The notes beneath the pieces are model-generated. The model was not told where the DNA came from, did not search any database, and saw only the letters and a list, made by a program, of their open reading frames with translations. 64,000 nt of DNA. It comes from Myxococcus stipitatus DSM 14675 (GTDB lineage: Bacteria; Myxococcota; Myxococcia; Myxococcales; Myxococcaceae). Below are positions 46,966 through 55,858 of this stretch, one piece after another. Within the stretch, counting starts at the first letter, position 1, and each line of letters starts with the position of its first letter. The position numbers and the translations under genes are program-made. The stretch lies in the NCBI RefSeq assembly GCF_000331735.1, contig NC_020126.1:8621501-8685500 (forward strand), read 5' to 3'.

Positions 46966-47083
46966 ACCGACCGCTTCCTTAGCAGGCTGGCGGAAAGCCA
47001 CCAGCGGTTCCAGCGGGCGGCCTCCCTGTCCGTCCGGAATCCTTCCTCGGAAAGGTTGCCTCATGGTGGGGTGGGAGGATGGA

Positions 47084-49156
47084 ATGGGGGACAACACCCC
47101 CAGGAATTCCCGTGCGAGCCCCAGCCCCATGATCCGACCGTTAGACGGCGACCTGTCCATCGATACGGTCCTTCGCAACACCTACAAGGTCGTCTCCATC
47201 CTGGGGCGCGGCGGCATGGGCTCTGTGTACCTGGCCCAACACCTGCGGCTGCCCGGCAAACAAGTCGCGGTGAAGGTGCTGCGCGGGGGCGACCACCTGA
47301 CGGCGGAGATCTTCGCCCGCTTCCGCCGGGAGGCGGAGATTGCCTCCCGGTTGGGCCACCCCAACATCGTCGAGGTGCTCGACTACGACACCCTGGAGGA
47401 CGGCACCCCGTTCCTGGTGCTGGAGTTCCTGCGCGGCGAGAGCCTCCAGTCCCGCGTGGAGCGAGGCCGGCTGCCCCTCACCGACGTGTACTCCTTCGCG
47501 CGGCAGATGGGCTCCGCGCTGCAGGCCGCGCACGGCGCGGGCATCGTCCACCGGGACCTCAAGCCGGCCAACGTCTTCCTCGTCCCCACCGACTCCGGCG
47601 GCGTGGTGGGGGAGCGGCTCAAGCTGCTCGACTTCGGCATCTCCAAGGTCCTCGACTCCGGGACGGTGCAGACGCAGGAGGCGACGCTCATCGGCACGCC
47701 GCAGTACATGTCCCCCGAGCAGGCCCAGGGCCGCAACCGGGAGATTGACGCCCGCACGGACATCTTCGCGATGGGCTGCATCGTCTACGAGATGATGACG
47801 GGCACCCCCGCCTTCGGTGGCGGCGGCATCGCGCAGATGATCTTCCGCGTCGTCTACGAGCCCCCCGCGCCGCTCGCCCCGCTGTGTCCGGAGGCTCCGC
47901 CGCACGCCATCGCCGCGGTGGACAAGGCCCTCTCCAAGCGCGCGGAGGAGCGCTACCCGGACGTGGCCTCCTTCGTGGAAGCGCTGACGGGCAGCCCGCT
48001 GCTCACGCTCAGCTCCACCACCGGCTCCCACGCCACGACGCCGCGCCCCACGGGCTCGCCCTCCGGCGTGGCCCTGCCCTCCGAGGGCCCGCCCTCCCTG
48101 TCCAACACCCTGGCCCCCAGCAGCGTCCGCCAGGGCCCGGACACGGGGCGCATGGGCTTCGAGGCCACGCTCGCTCCAGGCACCGGCCGCATGGGACAGG
48201 TGGACCCCGTCGCGCCCTCCGGTGCGTTCGCCGCGGGCAACACGGGACGGATGGGCGTGGCGCAGGCGATGGGCACGGAGCCCGTCGTTCCGCCCGTGGC
48301 CCAGTTCGACCCCGTGCAGTTGGAGCCCACGCTCACGTCCCAGCCCGTGCCTCGGCTGGCCCCGGCGCAGCTGGACCCTCCGGGGCTCGAGCCCACGTTC
48401 ATGTCGCAGCCCTCGCCCGGCCTCGCGGCGCCCACGCCCGCGTCCCCCACGCCGCCACAGCCGAGCCTCCACGTGGCCTCCACGCCCCCGGCGCAGGTCG
48501 TGCCCGCGACGAAGGGCCGTGCGCCCGTGGCCGCGCTCGCCATCGTGGGCCTGGTCGTCATCGGCGGCGCGGGCTGGTGGATGACGCGCCAGGGACCGAC
48601 GCAGCAGCCCCCCCACGACCCCGTCCCCACCCACCCCCAGGGCTCCACGGGGACCCCCGCCGCGAATTCTCAGAATCAGGGGACGACGCCGCCGCCGCCC
48701 GCGGTCACCGGAACCACGGCGCCGCCGACGGTCACCGGAACCACGGCGCAGCCCACGGGGACCCAGGTCGTCACGGCGCCCCAGACGGGCACCACGCCCC
48801 CGGAGGTCACGCCCCCGGCGAACCCGACCGGCATCGAGCCGAAGCCCCAGCCCCCCTCCACGCGTCCTTCCACCCGGCCCGAAGCTCCGGAAAAACTCTC
48901 TGACGAGGTCAGGCAACTTTTGACCGACGCCGAACGAGCTTTAAGTGGGGGAGACACCGCGGAGGCCATCCGTCTGGCACGCAGCAGCCAGCGGAGGGAA
49001 CCCAAGGTCATCCCACAGGCGTCCTACTCGTTGCTCACCCGGGCATTCTGCCGTCAGGGGGACCTGAGCAACGCCAAGGCCCAGTGGCCCAAGGTCTCCC
49101 GGGCGGAGCAGTCCCGGGTCCGAAAGTATTGCAAGCAGCACGACATCGAGCTCTGA
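47084..49156 (+). CDS. Membrane-bound eukaryote-like Ser/Thr protein kinase
   Basis: A 690-residue PknB-type kinase. N-terminal kinase domain: GRGGMGSVYLA (glycine loop, residue 44), VAVKVLRGG (Lys), HRDLKPANVFL (catalytic loop, near 160), DFGISK (DFG) and TPQYMSPEQ (P+1). A Pro/Thr-rich linker follows, then a single transmembrane helix (VAALAIVGLVVIGGAGWW, near residue 490), a 100-residue Pro/Thr-rich periplasmic stalk and a final helical TPR-like domain (residues about 610-690). The GGAGG at 47074-47078 supports the ATG at 47084; 47063 and 47129 are alternatives. Substrates unknown. Confidence 0.88.
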   Translation: MGDNTPRNSRASPSPMIRPLDGDLSIDTVLRNTYKVVSILGRGGMGSVYLAQHLRLPGKQVAVKVLRGGDHLTAEIFARFRREAEIASRLGHPNIVEVLDYDTLEDGTPFLVLEFLRGESLQSRVERGRLPLTDVYSFARQMGSALQAAHGAGIVHRDLKPANVFLVPTDSGGVVGERLKLLDFGISKVLDSGTVQTQEATLIGTPQYMSPEQAQGRNREIDARTDIFAMGCIVYEMMTGTPAFGGGGIAQMIFRVVYEPPAPLAPLCPEAPPHAIAAVDKALSKRAEERYPDVASFVEALTGSPLLTLSSTTGSHATTPRPTGSPSGVALPSEGPPSLSNTLAPSSVRQGPDTGRMGFEATLAPGTGRMGQVDPVAPSGAFAAGNTGRMGVAQAMGTEPVVPPVAQFDPVQLEPTLTSQPVPRLAPAQLDPPGLEPTFMSQPSPGLAAPTPASPTPPQPSLHVASTPPAQVVPATKGRAPVAALAIVGLVVIGGAGWWMTRQGPTQQPPHDPVPTHPQGSTGTPAANSQNQGTTPPPPAVTGTTAPPTVTGTTAQPTGTQVVTAPQTGTTPPEVTPPANPTGIEPKPQPPSTRPSTRPEAPEKLSDEVRQLLTDAERALSGGDTAEAIRLARSSQRREPKVIPQASYSLLTRAFCRQGDLSNAKAQWPKVSRAEQSRVRKYCKQHDIEL

Positions 49157-49203
49157 CACATGGCGCTGTCCCCGGACGGCCCCACCTCCTGAGGTGAATT
49201 GCT

Positions 49204-50013
49204 TTGAGAAACCTGTTCTCGCTATTCGTGACGACTCTCCTGCTGGGGGCGACCTCCAGCCTCGCGGCGCCGGTGGAGGACGGGAAGGTCTACGTCGGCC
49301 GCGAGGGCGAGGAAGTGGCCGTGGTGCCGCTCACCCCGCGCTCGTCGAAGAAGTTCCTGCTTCGCGTGAAGGGCACCGGCTCCGACCTGGACGGCAAGGT
49401 GCTTCCGTACGTGCTCAAGGACTGGAGCAGCTCCAGCACCGAGCAGCACAACTACACGACCCAGTGGCACGGCCGGGGCTACACCGTGCTGCACATGCGC
49501 AACTCGCACTACGAGCTGTACGTGCCCGGGCGCTCCAAGGAGATTGACGTCTCCTTCGACGAGAAGCGCACCAAGGCGCTCGAGTCGGACGAGGTCTACG
49601 AGCAGCACCAGAAGCAGCAGGCGGACGGCACGCTGGAGAAGCTGATGGCGTTCGACCGCAAGGGCGAGATGGCCCGCCACGACAAGGACTACGCCGAGAG
49701 CCTCCTGGAGGCGAACAACGCCTGCGGCACCAGCGTCGCGGCGAACATCGACTGGGCCTCCGTCACGGACGAGCAGCTCAAGGACCTGAGCATCTCCAGC
49801 TTCTGCGAGGCGCCGCTCAAGTCCATGGTGGAGCTGTGCAAGGTCTCCACCATCGCCAAGCAGACCTTCAAGGCGCGCGTGAAGCAGGTGAGCTGCCGCT
49901 TCGCGGACAGCCCCGCGCCGAAGCTCGACGCGGACCGCGTCATCTGGACCACCTCGCGCGACGCTTCCAACCAGCAGGAAGCCGCCACGAAGTTCTTCAA
50001 GACGAACCTTTAG
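49204..50013 (+). CDS. Secreted protein of unknown function
   Basis: A 269-residue exported protein with a TTG start (MRNLFSLFVTTLLLGATSSLAAPV) preceded by GAGGTG. The mature part has a beta-rich first half (FLLRVKGTG, YTVLHMRNSHYELYVPG) and a helical second half with four cysteines (NNACGTS, SFCEAP, ELCKVS, VSCRFAD), likely two disulfides. It is followed after 17 bases by another secreted unknown, so the two are probably co-expressed. No family recognised. Confidence 0.7.
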   Translation: MRNLFSLFVTTLLLGATSSLAAPVEDGKVYVGREGEEVAVVPLTPRSSKKFLLRVKGTGSDLDGKVLPYVLKDWSSSSTEQHNYTTQWHGRGYTVLHMRNSHYELYVPGRSKEIDVSFDEKRTKALESDEVYEQHQKQQADGTLEKLMAFDRKGEMARHDKDYAESLLEANNACGTSVAANIDWASVTDEQLKDLSISSFCEAPLKSMVELCKVSTIAKQTFKARVKQVSCRFADSPAPKLDADRVIWTTSRDASNQQEAATKFFKTNL

Positions 50014-50030
50014 TCACCGAGAGACCTGCA

Positions 50031-50852
50031 ATGAACTTCCAGCGTATCGCCGCCGTCGCGGTGTCTTTCGCCTGCAGCGCGTCCATGGCCGCCGAGACCC
50101 TCCAGCCCCCCTGGGGCAAGGAGGAGAACCTGGGCCAGAAGATGGTCATGGAAGCCACCACCGTCTGCGCGGACGGCAAGGGGCACTACGTCGCCGTGGT
50201 TCCGGACGAGGACCGCGGCGGGGACCAGCTCTACTACGGCGACGGGAAGACCTTCTTCCTCGTGCCGTCCCTGCCCTTCACCTCCGGCCGCAGCTTCCTG
50301 GAGCCGCGCTTCTTCAACAAGTCCGCCAACCCCAACTTCCGGGGCATGGACTGGCGCGTGGTCTCCGACATCGACTTGGACAAGAAGGCGAACACGTGCG
50401 CCCTGCGCTGCGGTGAGAAGAACATCGCCCTCACGGTGATGGAGGCGGGCCCCGCCGCGGACGTCCTGCGCAAGTCCGCCTTCGCGCCCAGCCCGCATCA
50501 GTTCGCGCCCTACGCGCTGCTGCGCGACACGAAGGGCAACTACTACTTCGTGGACCGGGGCACCGGCACCCCGGACCAGAAGAACTACCGCGTGTTCATC
50601 GGCCCTCGCGGCGCGCTGAAGGCGCAGAAGATGACGAACGTCATCTCCGACTCCGAAGGTGAGATCTTCTCCACCAAGAAGGGCGACCTGCGGCTGGTGC
50701 TGGACAAGGCCAAGACGTCCGTGTGGATCGAGAACAAGAAGAAGTCGCTGGAGCTGCGCCAGGTGCCCGTCGATGAGAACCTGCCGCTCATCTACAACGA
50801 CCTCGGCGTGTACGAGGGTGCTCGCCTGGGCACTCCCTGCGACGACCAGTAG
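50031..50852 (+). CDS. Secreted protein of unknown function, paired with the preceding gene
   Basis: A 273-residue exported protein, signal peptide ending near residue 20 (SASMAAE). Strand-rich, with KGHYVAVVPDEDRGGDQLYYGDGKTF, NYYFVDRGTGTPDQKNYRVF and a C-terminal GTPCDDQ. Four mature cysteines. No catalytic motif seen. Gap to the upstream gene is 17 bases, suggesting one operon and a shared envelope role. Confidence 0.7.
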   Translation: MNFQRIAAVAVSFACSASMAAETLQPPWGKEENLGQKMVMEATTVCADGKGHYVAVVPDEDRGGDQLYYGDGKTFFLVPSLPFTSGRSFLEPRFFNKSANPNFRGMDWRVVSDIDLDKKANTCALRCGEKNIALTVMEAGPAADVLRKSAFAPSPHQFAPYALLRDTKGNYYFVDRGTGTPDQKNYRVFIGPRGALKAQKMTNVISDSEGEIFSTKKGDLRLVLDKAKTSVWIENKKKSLELRQVPVDENLPLIYNDLGVYEGARLGTPCDDQ

Positions 50853-51017
50853 TCCCGTCTGATGTGCCGTTCCCGGGACCTGGGCTCCTTCGACGAGTCC
50901 AGGTCCCGTGAGCCACGGTCCTCGGGTTGACAGGCTCACGGCCCTTGTCCCCGAGGAACCCTGGCGAGCCCTCCTCCTCGCCGTTACGGTGCCCGCCCCA
51001 TCCCCGGAGGCTGGCCC

Positions 51018-51485
51018 ATGCGTCCCGAAGAGACTCGTTTCCTTCACCAAGCCATCGAAGCCGCGCGCCGCGCCCGGGCGCGAGGGGACCACCCCTTTGG
51101 CGCCGTGCTGGTGGATGCACGGGGACAGGTGCTGCTCGAGGGGGAGAACACCGTGGTGACCCAGCGCGACTGCACGGGCCACGCGGAGTCCAACCTGATG
51201 CGGGACGCGACGAAGCGCTTCTCTCCAGAGGAGCTCGCGGGCACGACGATGTACGCCAGCACGGAGCCGTGCGCGATGTGCGCGGGCGCCATCTTCTGGG
51301 GCGGCGTGCGGCGGGTGGTGTTCGCGCTGTCCTCCGCGCAGTTCGGGGCGATGGTGGGCCCGGGCGCGGGTGGGCTCCTCATGTCCAGCCGAGAGGTCCT
51401 GGAGCGAGGCAGCGTCCCCACGCAGGTGGAGGGCCCCGTGGAGCTCCAGGAGGCACGCGACGTCCACGCGGGCTTCTGGGGCTGA
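51018..51485 (+). CDS. Nucleoside/guanine deaminase-type cytidine deaminase-fold protein
   Basis: A 155-residue CDA-superfamily deaminase. The zinc site is complete: HAESNLM (HxE, near residue 56) and PCAMCAGA (PCxxC, near 84). The small size, VGPGAGGLL insertion and IFWGGVRRVVFALS segment resemble guanine deaminase and nucleoside deaminase branches rather than TadA. Substrate not assignable from sequence alone. Confidence 0.8.
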   Translation: MRPEETRFLHQAIEAARRARARGDHPFGAVLVDARGQVLLEGENTVVTQRDCTGHAESNLMRDATKRFSPEELAGTTMYASTEPCAMCAGAIFWGGVRRVVFALSSAQFGAMVGPGAGGLLMSSREVLERGSVPTQVEGPVELQEARDVHAGFWG

Positions 51486-51528
51486 GCTTGCGCGGCCCGC
51501 GCGGTTGCGGGAGCCTCACGCCACCGCC

Positions 51529-52839
51529 TTGAACCTGCCCCGCTACTTCGTTCCCCATGCCTCCACGCCACCGGAGCGCATCCACTCGGATGCCGCCTCG
51601 GTGGTGCATGTGGTGGACGCATTCCAGTTGGATTCCCAGCACGTCCTCGAGCCCGAGTGGTGGGTGGGGCTCGACGCGCTGGGCGGTGTGCATGTCGTGC
51701 CCGCGAGCGAGCGGGGCCTCTTGCCCGCCTCAGCGCTCGCGCAGCTCACGCACCACGAGGTCGCCTCCGGGCGGACGCCTCGGCGCATCGCCGCGTCGGA
51801 GCTGTTCTTCTTCAGCGTGGAGCTCGTCGAGCACCCCGCGGACGCGGAGGGCTTCAACGACCCGGTGTATCTCTACGGGCACCTGTCCGGCCCGTGGCCG
51901 AGCGCCTCGCCCCAGCGCGTGCCGGGCCAGCTCACGGTGACGCGTGGGGATGTGCTCGCGGGGCTGACGCACGGCGCGGCGGACGCGTTCCACTACGTGC
52001 AGACGCCCGAGAGCGCCACCGCTCCGCGCGGCTACCACGCGCTGCTTCCGGGAGACCGGCCGGAGGTGCTCGCGGGAGGACGCGGGCTCGTGCTCGCGTG
52101 GCCCTCGGTGCCGCCCGAGCTGCAAGTGGGCAACGCGTCCAACGGCCCCATGGTAGCGCGCATGCTCCATGACGTGCTGACGCAGCTCCAGGAGGACGCG
52201 GGCGGCAACAAAGGCCCCGACGCCCTGGTGCGCATGGAGCTGCCCGTGCCCAGCCGAGCCATGGCCATCGCCGAGCTGGAGCTGCGCGGCTACGAGGTGA
52301 AGGGCGATGTGGCCGTGCTCCGCCGCCAGCACCCGGGACTGCTCACGCGCATGGCGGAGTGGCTGCGCGCGGAGAAGGTGCGCATCCCCCCAGAGGCCAC
52401 CGCGCCCCAGTTCCTCGAGCTGGCGCGACAGGCCCTGACCGCCCTGCCCGGCTGGCCCACCGAGACGGAGCGCGTGCTCCGCGCGAGTGTCCGCGCGGGA
52501 GGTGCCCCCCGGCTCGAAACACCTTCGCTGCCGCGTGCGACGAGCCCCGCGCCGCAGCGGCCGGTGCCGCCTCGCGCCCCCCCGGCGGCGCCTCGGCCGA
52601 GCGAATGGATGGAGGACTTCCTCAACGCGCACGCGGCGGCGAAGCCCCGAGCGGAGAAGCCTCGGTTGACCCGCGCCAGGCCCACGCCTCCGCCTCCCGC
52701 GAAGTCCGGCAGGCCCGCGTGGATGGAGGACTTCTCGAGTCCCCCGCGCGAGGCCGCCGTCGCGCCGACGAAGCCCGCTCCCGCGCCCTCCTCCGCTCCC
52801 GCGAAGAAGCCCGACTGGATGTCCGACTTCGACGAGTGA
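51529..52839 (+). CDS. Unknown protein with three C-terminal WM(E/S)DF motifs
   Basis: About 436 residues from a TTG at 51529 (start uncertain; the frame is open upstream). The first 290 residues have a mixed alpha/beta pattern including YLYGHLSGPWPSASPQRVPG. From residue about 345 it becomes Pro/Ala-rich and disordered, with three short aromatic motifs: SEWMEDF, PAWMEDF and PDWMSDF, the last two residues before the stop. Repeated short linear motifs in a disordered tail suggest docking sites. It lies directly upstream of the three VWA genes. Confidence 0.6.
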   Translation: MNLPRYFVPHASTPPERIHSDAASVVHVVDAFQLDSQHVLEPEWWVGLDALGGVHVVPASERGLLPASALAQLTHHEVASGRTPRRIAASELFFFSVELVEHPADAEGFNDPVYLYGHLSGPWPSASPQRVPGQLTVTRGDVLAGLTHGAADAFHYVQTPESATAPRGYHALLPGDRPEVLAGGRGLVLAWPSVPPELQVGNASNGPMVARMLHDVLTQLQEDAGGNKGPDALVRMELPVPSRAMAIAELELRGYEVKGDVAVLRRQHPGLLTRMAEWLRAEKVRIPPEATAPQFLELARQALTALPGWPTETERVLRASVRAGGAPRLETPSLPRATSPAPQRPVPPRAPPAAPRPSEWMEDFLNAHAAAKPRAEKPRLTRARPTPPPPAKSGRPAWMEDFSSPPREAAVAPTKPAPAPSSAPAKKPDWMSDFDE

Positions 52840-52871
52840 AGGCACCGCGCCCGCGGACCCTGGGCCGCGTG

Positions 52872-52886
52872 GGAAGGTGATACCGT
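52872..52886 (+). promoter_or_regulatory. Leader element GGAAGGTGATACCGT, first copy
   Basis: This 15-nt block, containing the inverted repeat GGT-GAT-ACC, lies about 30 bases before the first VWA gene. It recurs before the second VWA gene. The leader was copied with the coding region, so it may be a promoter or operator element. Confidence 0.4.
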
Positions 52887-52914
52887 TTCGCCTCCTGGCT
52901 GAGAGGGGGAACAC

Positions 52915-53847
52915 TTGGGTCACGAGAAACCGGTCGAGCCGTTTTCGGACCTCCACGTCGAGGAGGGGAAGGTCCGCGCGGTGCTGCTGCACGACCCCAC
53001 CGTCGAGGGGTTGGACGTCGCCATCTACATGGACGCGTCCGCCAGCATGTCGGGCGAGTACGAGTATCAGCGCCCTCGGCGTTCGTTCCTGGAGTGGCTG
53101 CAAGGCGCGCCCTTGAAGGGCCCCGCCGTCAATCAGGTCGAGCCCCAGGTGCAGTGGATGCTCGAGTACCTGGCCACCAAGGACCGCAACGGCCTGCTGC
53201 GCGTCGCCTACTGGTCCTGCGGCCCCGACGCCAAGGACGTCGAGGTCGTCGGCGAGCTCAAGGGGGTGGATGTCCAGCAGTACAAGTTCCCCGGAGCCAA
53301 GCGGCTCGGCGACGGCACGAACCTGACGCCCGCGCTGGAGGACTACGTGCGCTACCTGAAGGCGCAAGTTCCCCTGGGCGCCCGGCGCGGCTGCGCGGTC
53401 ATCATCACCGACGGCAAGCTCCATGACGCGGAAGAGGTCGAGCGCTACTCCGCGGACATCGCCGATGGCATCGCCGCGGGGCGCCTGCCTCGGATGAACT
53501 TCGTGCTCGTGGGTGTGGGGGACGGCATCGACGAGGCGCAGCTCGAGCGGATTGCCCACAGGGAGTTCCCGGGAGTGGGCCACCTGTGGTGCCACCGCAT
53601 CGCCCAGGAAATCACCCAGGTCGCGGAGCTGGTCGCGGTGCTCGTGGACGAGAACATGACGGTGGCCGCGGGCGGCACCATCTACGACGACAAGGGCCAG
53701 GTGCTGAAGACGTACGAGGGCCGCCTGCCCGCGGTGCTCGAGTTCGACATCCCCGAGGGGGCCACGAGCTTCACGCTGGAGGTGAATGGCCAGCGCTACA
53801 CGCAGCCCTTGCCGGACGACGACCACCACGACGAGGACGACCACTGA
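52915..53847 (+). CDS. VWA-domain protein, paralog 1
   Basis: A 310-residue cytosolic VWA-domain protein resembling the TerF/vWA-TerY group. The MIDAS metal site is MDASASMSG (DxSxS, near residue 41), with the additional Thr near FPGAKRLGDGTNLTPA and Asp in VIITDGKLHD. A C-terminal beta domain (TMTVAAGGTIYDDKGQVL, near 250) ends in a His/Asp-rich tail DDDHHDEDDH that could bind metal. The TTG start is chosen because GAGAGGGGGA lies five bases upstream. It is the first of three tandem copies. Confidence 0.75.
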   Translation: MGHEKPVEPFSDLHVEEGKVRAVLLHDPTVEGLDVAIYMDASASMSGEYEYQRPRRSFLEWLQGAPLKGPAVNQVEPQVQWMLEYLATKDRNGLLRVAYWSCGPDAKDVEVVGELKGVDVQQYKFPGAKRLGDGTNLTPALEDYVRYLKAQVPLGARRGCAVIITDGKLHDAEEVERYSADIADGIAAGRLPRMNFVLVGVGDGIDEAQLERIAHREFPGVGHLWCHRIAQEITQVAELVAVLVDENMTVAAGGTIYDDKGQVLKTYEGRLPAVLEFDIPEGATSFTLEVNGQRYTQPLPDDDHHDEDDH

Positions 53848-53890
53848 TTCAGAGAGTGTCGGCGGCGCACCAAGCGCGGCTGGCACTGTC

Positions 53891-53905
53891 GGAAGGTGAT
53901 ACCGT
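53891..53905 (+). promoter_or_regulatory. Leader element GGAAGGTGATACCGT, second copy
   Basis: Second copy of the duplicated leader block, about 24 bases before the paralog 2 start. The copies show that the duplication carried a short upstream segment. Confidence 0.4.
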
Positions 53906-53928
53906 CCCGCCATCTAGCAGGGGGAACC

Positions 53929-54864
53929 ATGGGCCACGAGAAACCGGTCGAGCCGTTTTCGGATCTGCACGTCGAAGAGGGGAAAGTCCGTGCGGTGCTG
54001 TTGCATGACCCCACGGTCGAGGGGTTGGACGTCGGCATCTACATGGACGCATCCGGCAGCATGGAGGGCGAGTACAAGTACGAGCGCCCCAAGCGCTCCT
54101 TCCTGGAGTGGCTGCGCGGAGCTCCGCTGAAGGACCCCGCCAACCAGGTCGAGCCGCAGGTGCAGTGGATGCTCGAGTACCTGGCCACCAAGGACCGCAA
54201 CGGCCTGCTGCGCGTCGCCTACTGGGCGGCCGGGCATTCCGGCAAGGACGTGGAGGTGATTGGCGAGCTCAAGGGCGTGGACGTCCAGCAGTACAAGTTC
54301 CCCGGCGCCAAGCGGCTCGGCGGACACACCTTCCTGGCGCCCGCGCTGAAGGACTATGTGCAGTATCTGAAGGCACAGGTGCCGAAGGGCGCCAAGCGCG
54401 GCTGCGCGGTCATCGTCACGGACGGACAGCTCCATGACGCGGAAGAGGTCGAGCACTTCTCCGCGCAGGTGGCGAAGGACATCGTCGCGGGGCGCCTGCC
54501 CCGGATGAACTTCGTGCTCGTCGGCGTAGGCGATGGCATCGACGAGGAGCAGCTCGAGCGGATTGCCCACATGGAGTTCAAGGGCGTGGGCCACCTGTGG
54601 TGCCACCGCATCGCGAAGGAGATCACCCAGGTCGCGGAGCTGGTCGCGGTGCTCGTGGACGAGAACATGACGGTGGCCGCGGGCGGCACCATCTATGACG
54701 ACAAGGGCCAGGTGCTGAAGACGTACGAGGGCCGCCTGCCCGCTGTGCTCGAGTTCGACATCCCCGAGGGCGCGGAGAGCTTCACGCTGGAGGTGAATGG
54801 CCAGCGCTTCAAGCAGCCGCTGCCCGACGAGGACCACCACGACGAAGACGAGGACCACCACTGA
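53929..54864 (+). CDS. VWA-domain protein, paralog 2
   Basis: A 311-residue close copy of paralog 1: identical through GHEKPVEPFSDLHVEEGKVRAVLLHD, with the MIDAS as MDASGSMEG. Differences are concentrated in the FPGAK loop and the acidic tail (DEDHHDEDEDHH). GGGGGAA precedes the ATG. Its TGA overlaps the ATG of paralog 3 (TGATG), so these two are translationally coupled. Recent tandem duplication is likely. Confidence 0.78.
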   Translation: MGHEKPVEPFSDLHVEEGKVRAVLLHDPTVEGLDVGIYMDASGSMEGEYKYERPKRSFLEWLRGAPLKDPANQVEPQVQWMLEYLATKDRNGLLRVAYWAAGHSGKDVEVIGELKGVDVQQYKFPGAKRLGGHTFLAPALKDYVQYLKAQVPKGAKRGCAVIVTDGQLHDAEEVEHFSAQVAKDIVAGRLPRMNFVLVGVGDGIDEEQLERIAHMEFKGVGHLWCHRIAKEITQVAELVAVLVDENMTVAAGGTIYDDKGQVLKTYEGRLPAVLEFDIPEGAESFTLEVNGQRFKQPLPDEDHHDEDEDHH

Positions 54865-55838
54865 TGGCTGGCCACGAAGCGGTTGTCCGGCCGTTCTCGG
54901 ACGTGCACCGGATGGGGAACAAGGTGGTGGCCACGCTGCTGCATGACCCCACCGTGGAGGGACTGGATGTCGCCCTCTACATGGATGGCTCCGCGAGCAT
55001 GGAGGACGAGTACGGTCCTCGCGGCGTGCTGGCGAAGCTGGCGCCGGTGAAGAACCTGGTCGAGCCGCAGATGCGGTGGATGCTGGAGTACCTGGCCAGC
55101 AAGGACCGCGATGGGCAGGTGCGCGTGGCGTACTGGGCCACGGGCGACGGCAGCCAGCTGGAGGAGGTGGGCTTGCTGTCGGCGGCGCAGGCCAAGGAGT
55201 TCCGCTTCCCGGGGCCGCGCTTCTACGGCAAGGCCACGGTGATGCTCCCGGTGCTCCGCGACTTCGTGGCGCACATGAAGCAGCAGGTGCAGCAAGGGGC
55301 GCGGCGGGGGCTGGCGGTCATCATCACCGACTCGCAGCTCTCCGACGGCAACGACGTGCGGGCCTATGCCACGCAGGTGGCGAAGGAGATTGCCGCGGGC
55401 CGGCTGCCTCGGATGAGCTTCGTCTTCGTGGGCGTGGGCGACCAGGTGGACGAGGAGCAGATGGAGGAGGTCTCCCACGAGACCTATCCCGGCGTGGGCC
55501 ACCTGTGGTGCCACCGCATCGCCGACCGCATGGAGGAGATGGCGGAGCTGGTGGCGGTGCTCGTGGACGAGACGATGACGGTGGCGGCGGGCGGCACCGT
55601 CTACGACGAGAAGGGACGGACCTTGAAGTCGTATGAGGGCCGGCTCCCCGCGGTGCTGGAGTTCGACGTGCCCGCCGAGTGCAAGGCCTTCACGCTGGAG
55701 GTCGCGGGACAGCGCTTCACCCAGCCCATCCCCGAGGAACACGAGGACGAGGACCACCACGAAGAGGAAGAAGCCCCGGAGCCTGTGAAGGCCCCGGAGC
55801 CCGCCTCTGCTCGCAAGCACGGCCGCCACCGCCACTAG
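54864..55838 (+). CDS. VWA-domain protein, paralog 3 (divergent)
   Basis: A 324-residue VWA protein, more diverged than paralogs 1 and 2 but sharing VRPFSDVHRMGNKVVATLLHD, MIDAS MDGSASMED, VIITDSQLSD and the C-terminal TMTVAAGGTVYDEKG domain. Its acidic/His tail is extended with Glu/Pro/Ala and ends ARKHGRHRH. It overlaps the preceding paralog and is followed by a His-rich metal ATPase, which makes a metal-linked role worth testing. Confidence 0.76.
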   Translation: MAGHEAVVRPFSDVHRMGNKVVATLLHDPTVEGLDVALYMDGSASMEDEYGPRGVLAKLAPVKNLVEPQMRWMLEYLASKDRDGQVRVAYWATGDGSQLEEVGLLSAAQAKEFRFPGPRFYGKATVMLPVLRDFVAHMKQQVQQGARRGLAVIITDSQLSDGNDVRAYATQVAKEIAAGRLPRMSFVFVGVGDQVDEEQMEEVSHETYPGVGHLWCHRIADRMEEMAELVAVLVDETMTVAAGGTVYDEKGRTLKSYEGRLPAVLEFDVPAECKAFTLEVAGQRFTQPIPEEHEDEDHHEEEEAPEPVKAPEPASARKHGRHRH

Positions 55839-55858
55839 GTCTTCAGGAAGAACACGCC

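Noticed and set aside
51730-53913. A 727-codon minus-strand frame spanning the WMEDF and first VWA genes
   Set aside because: It crosses two separate real genes and shows no domain or ribosome site.
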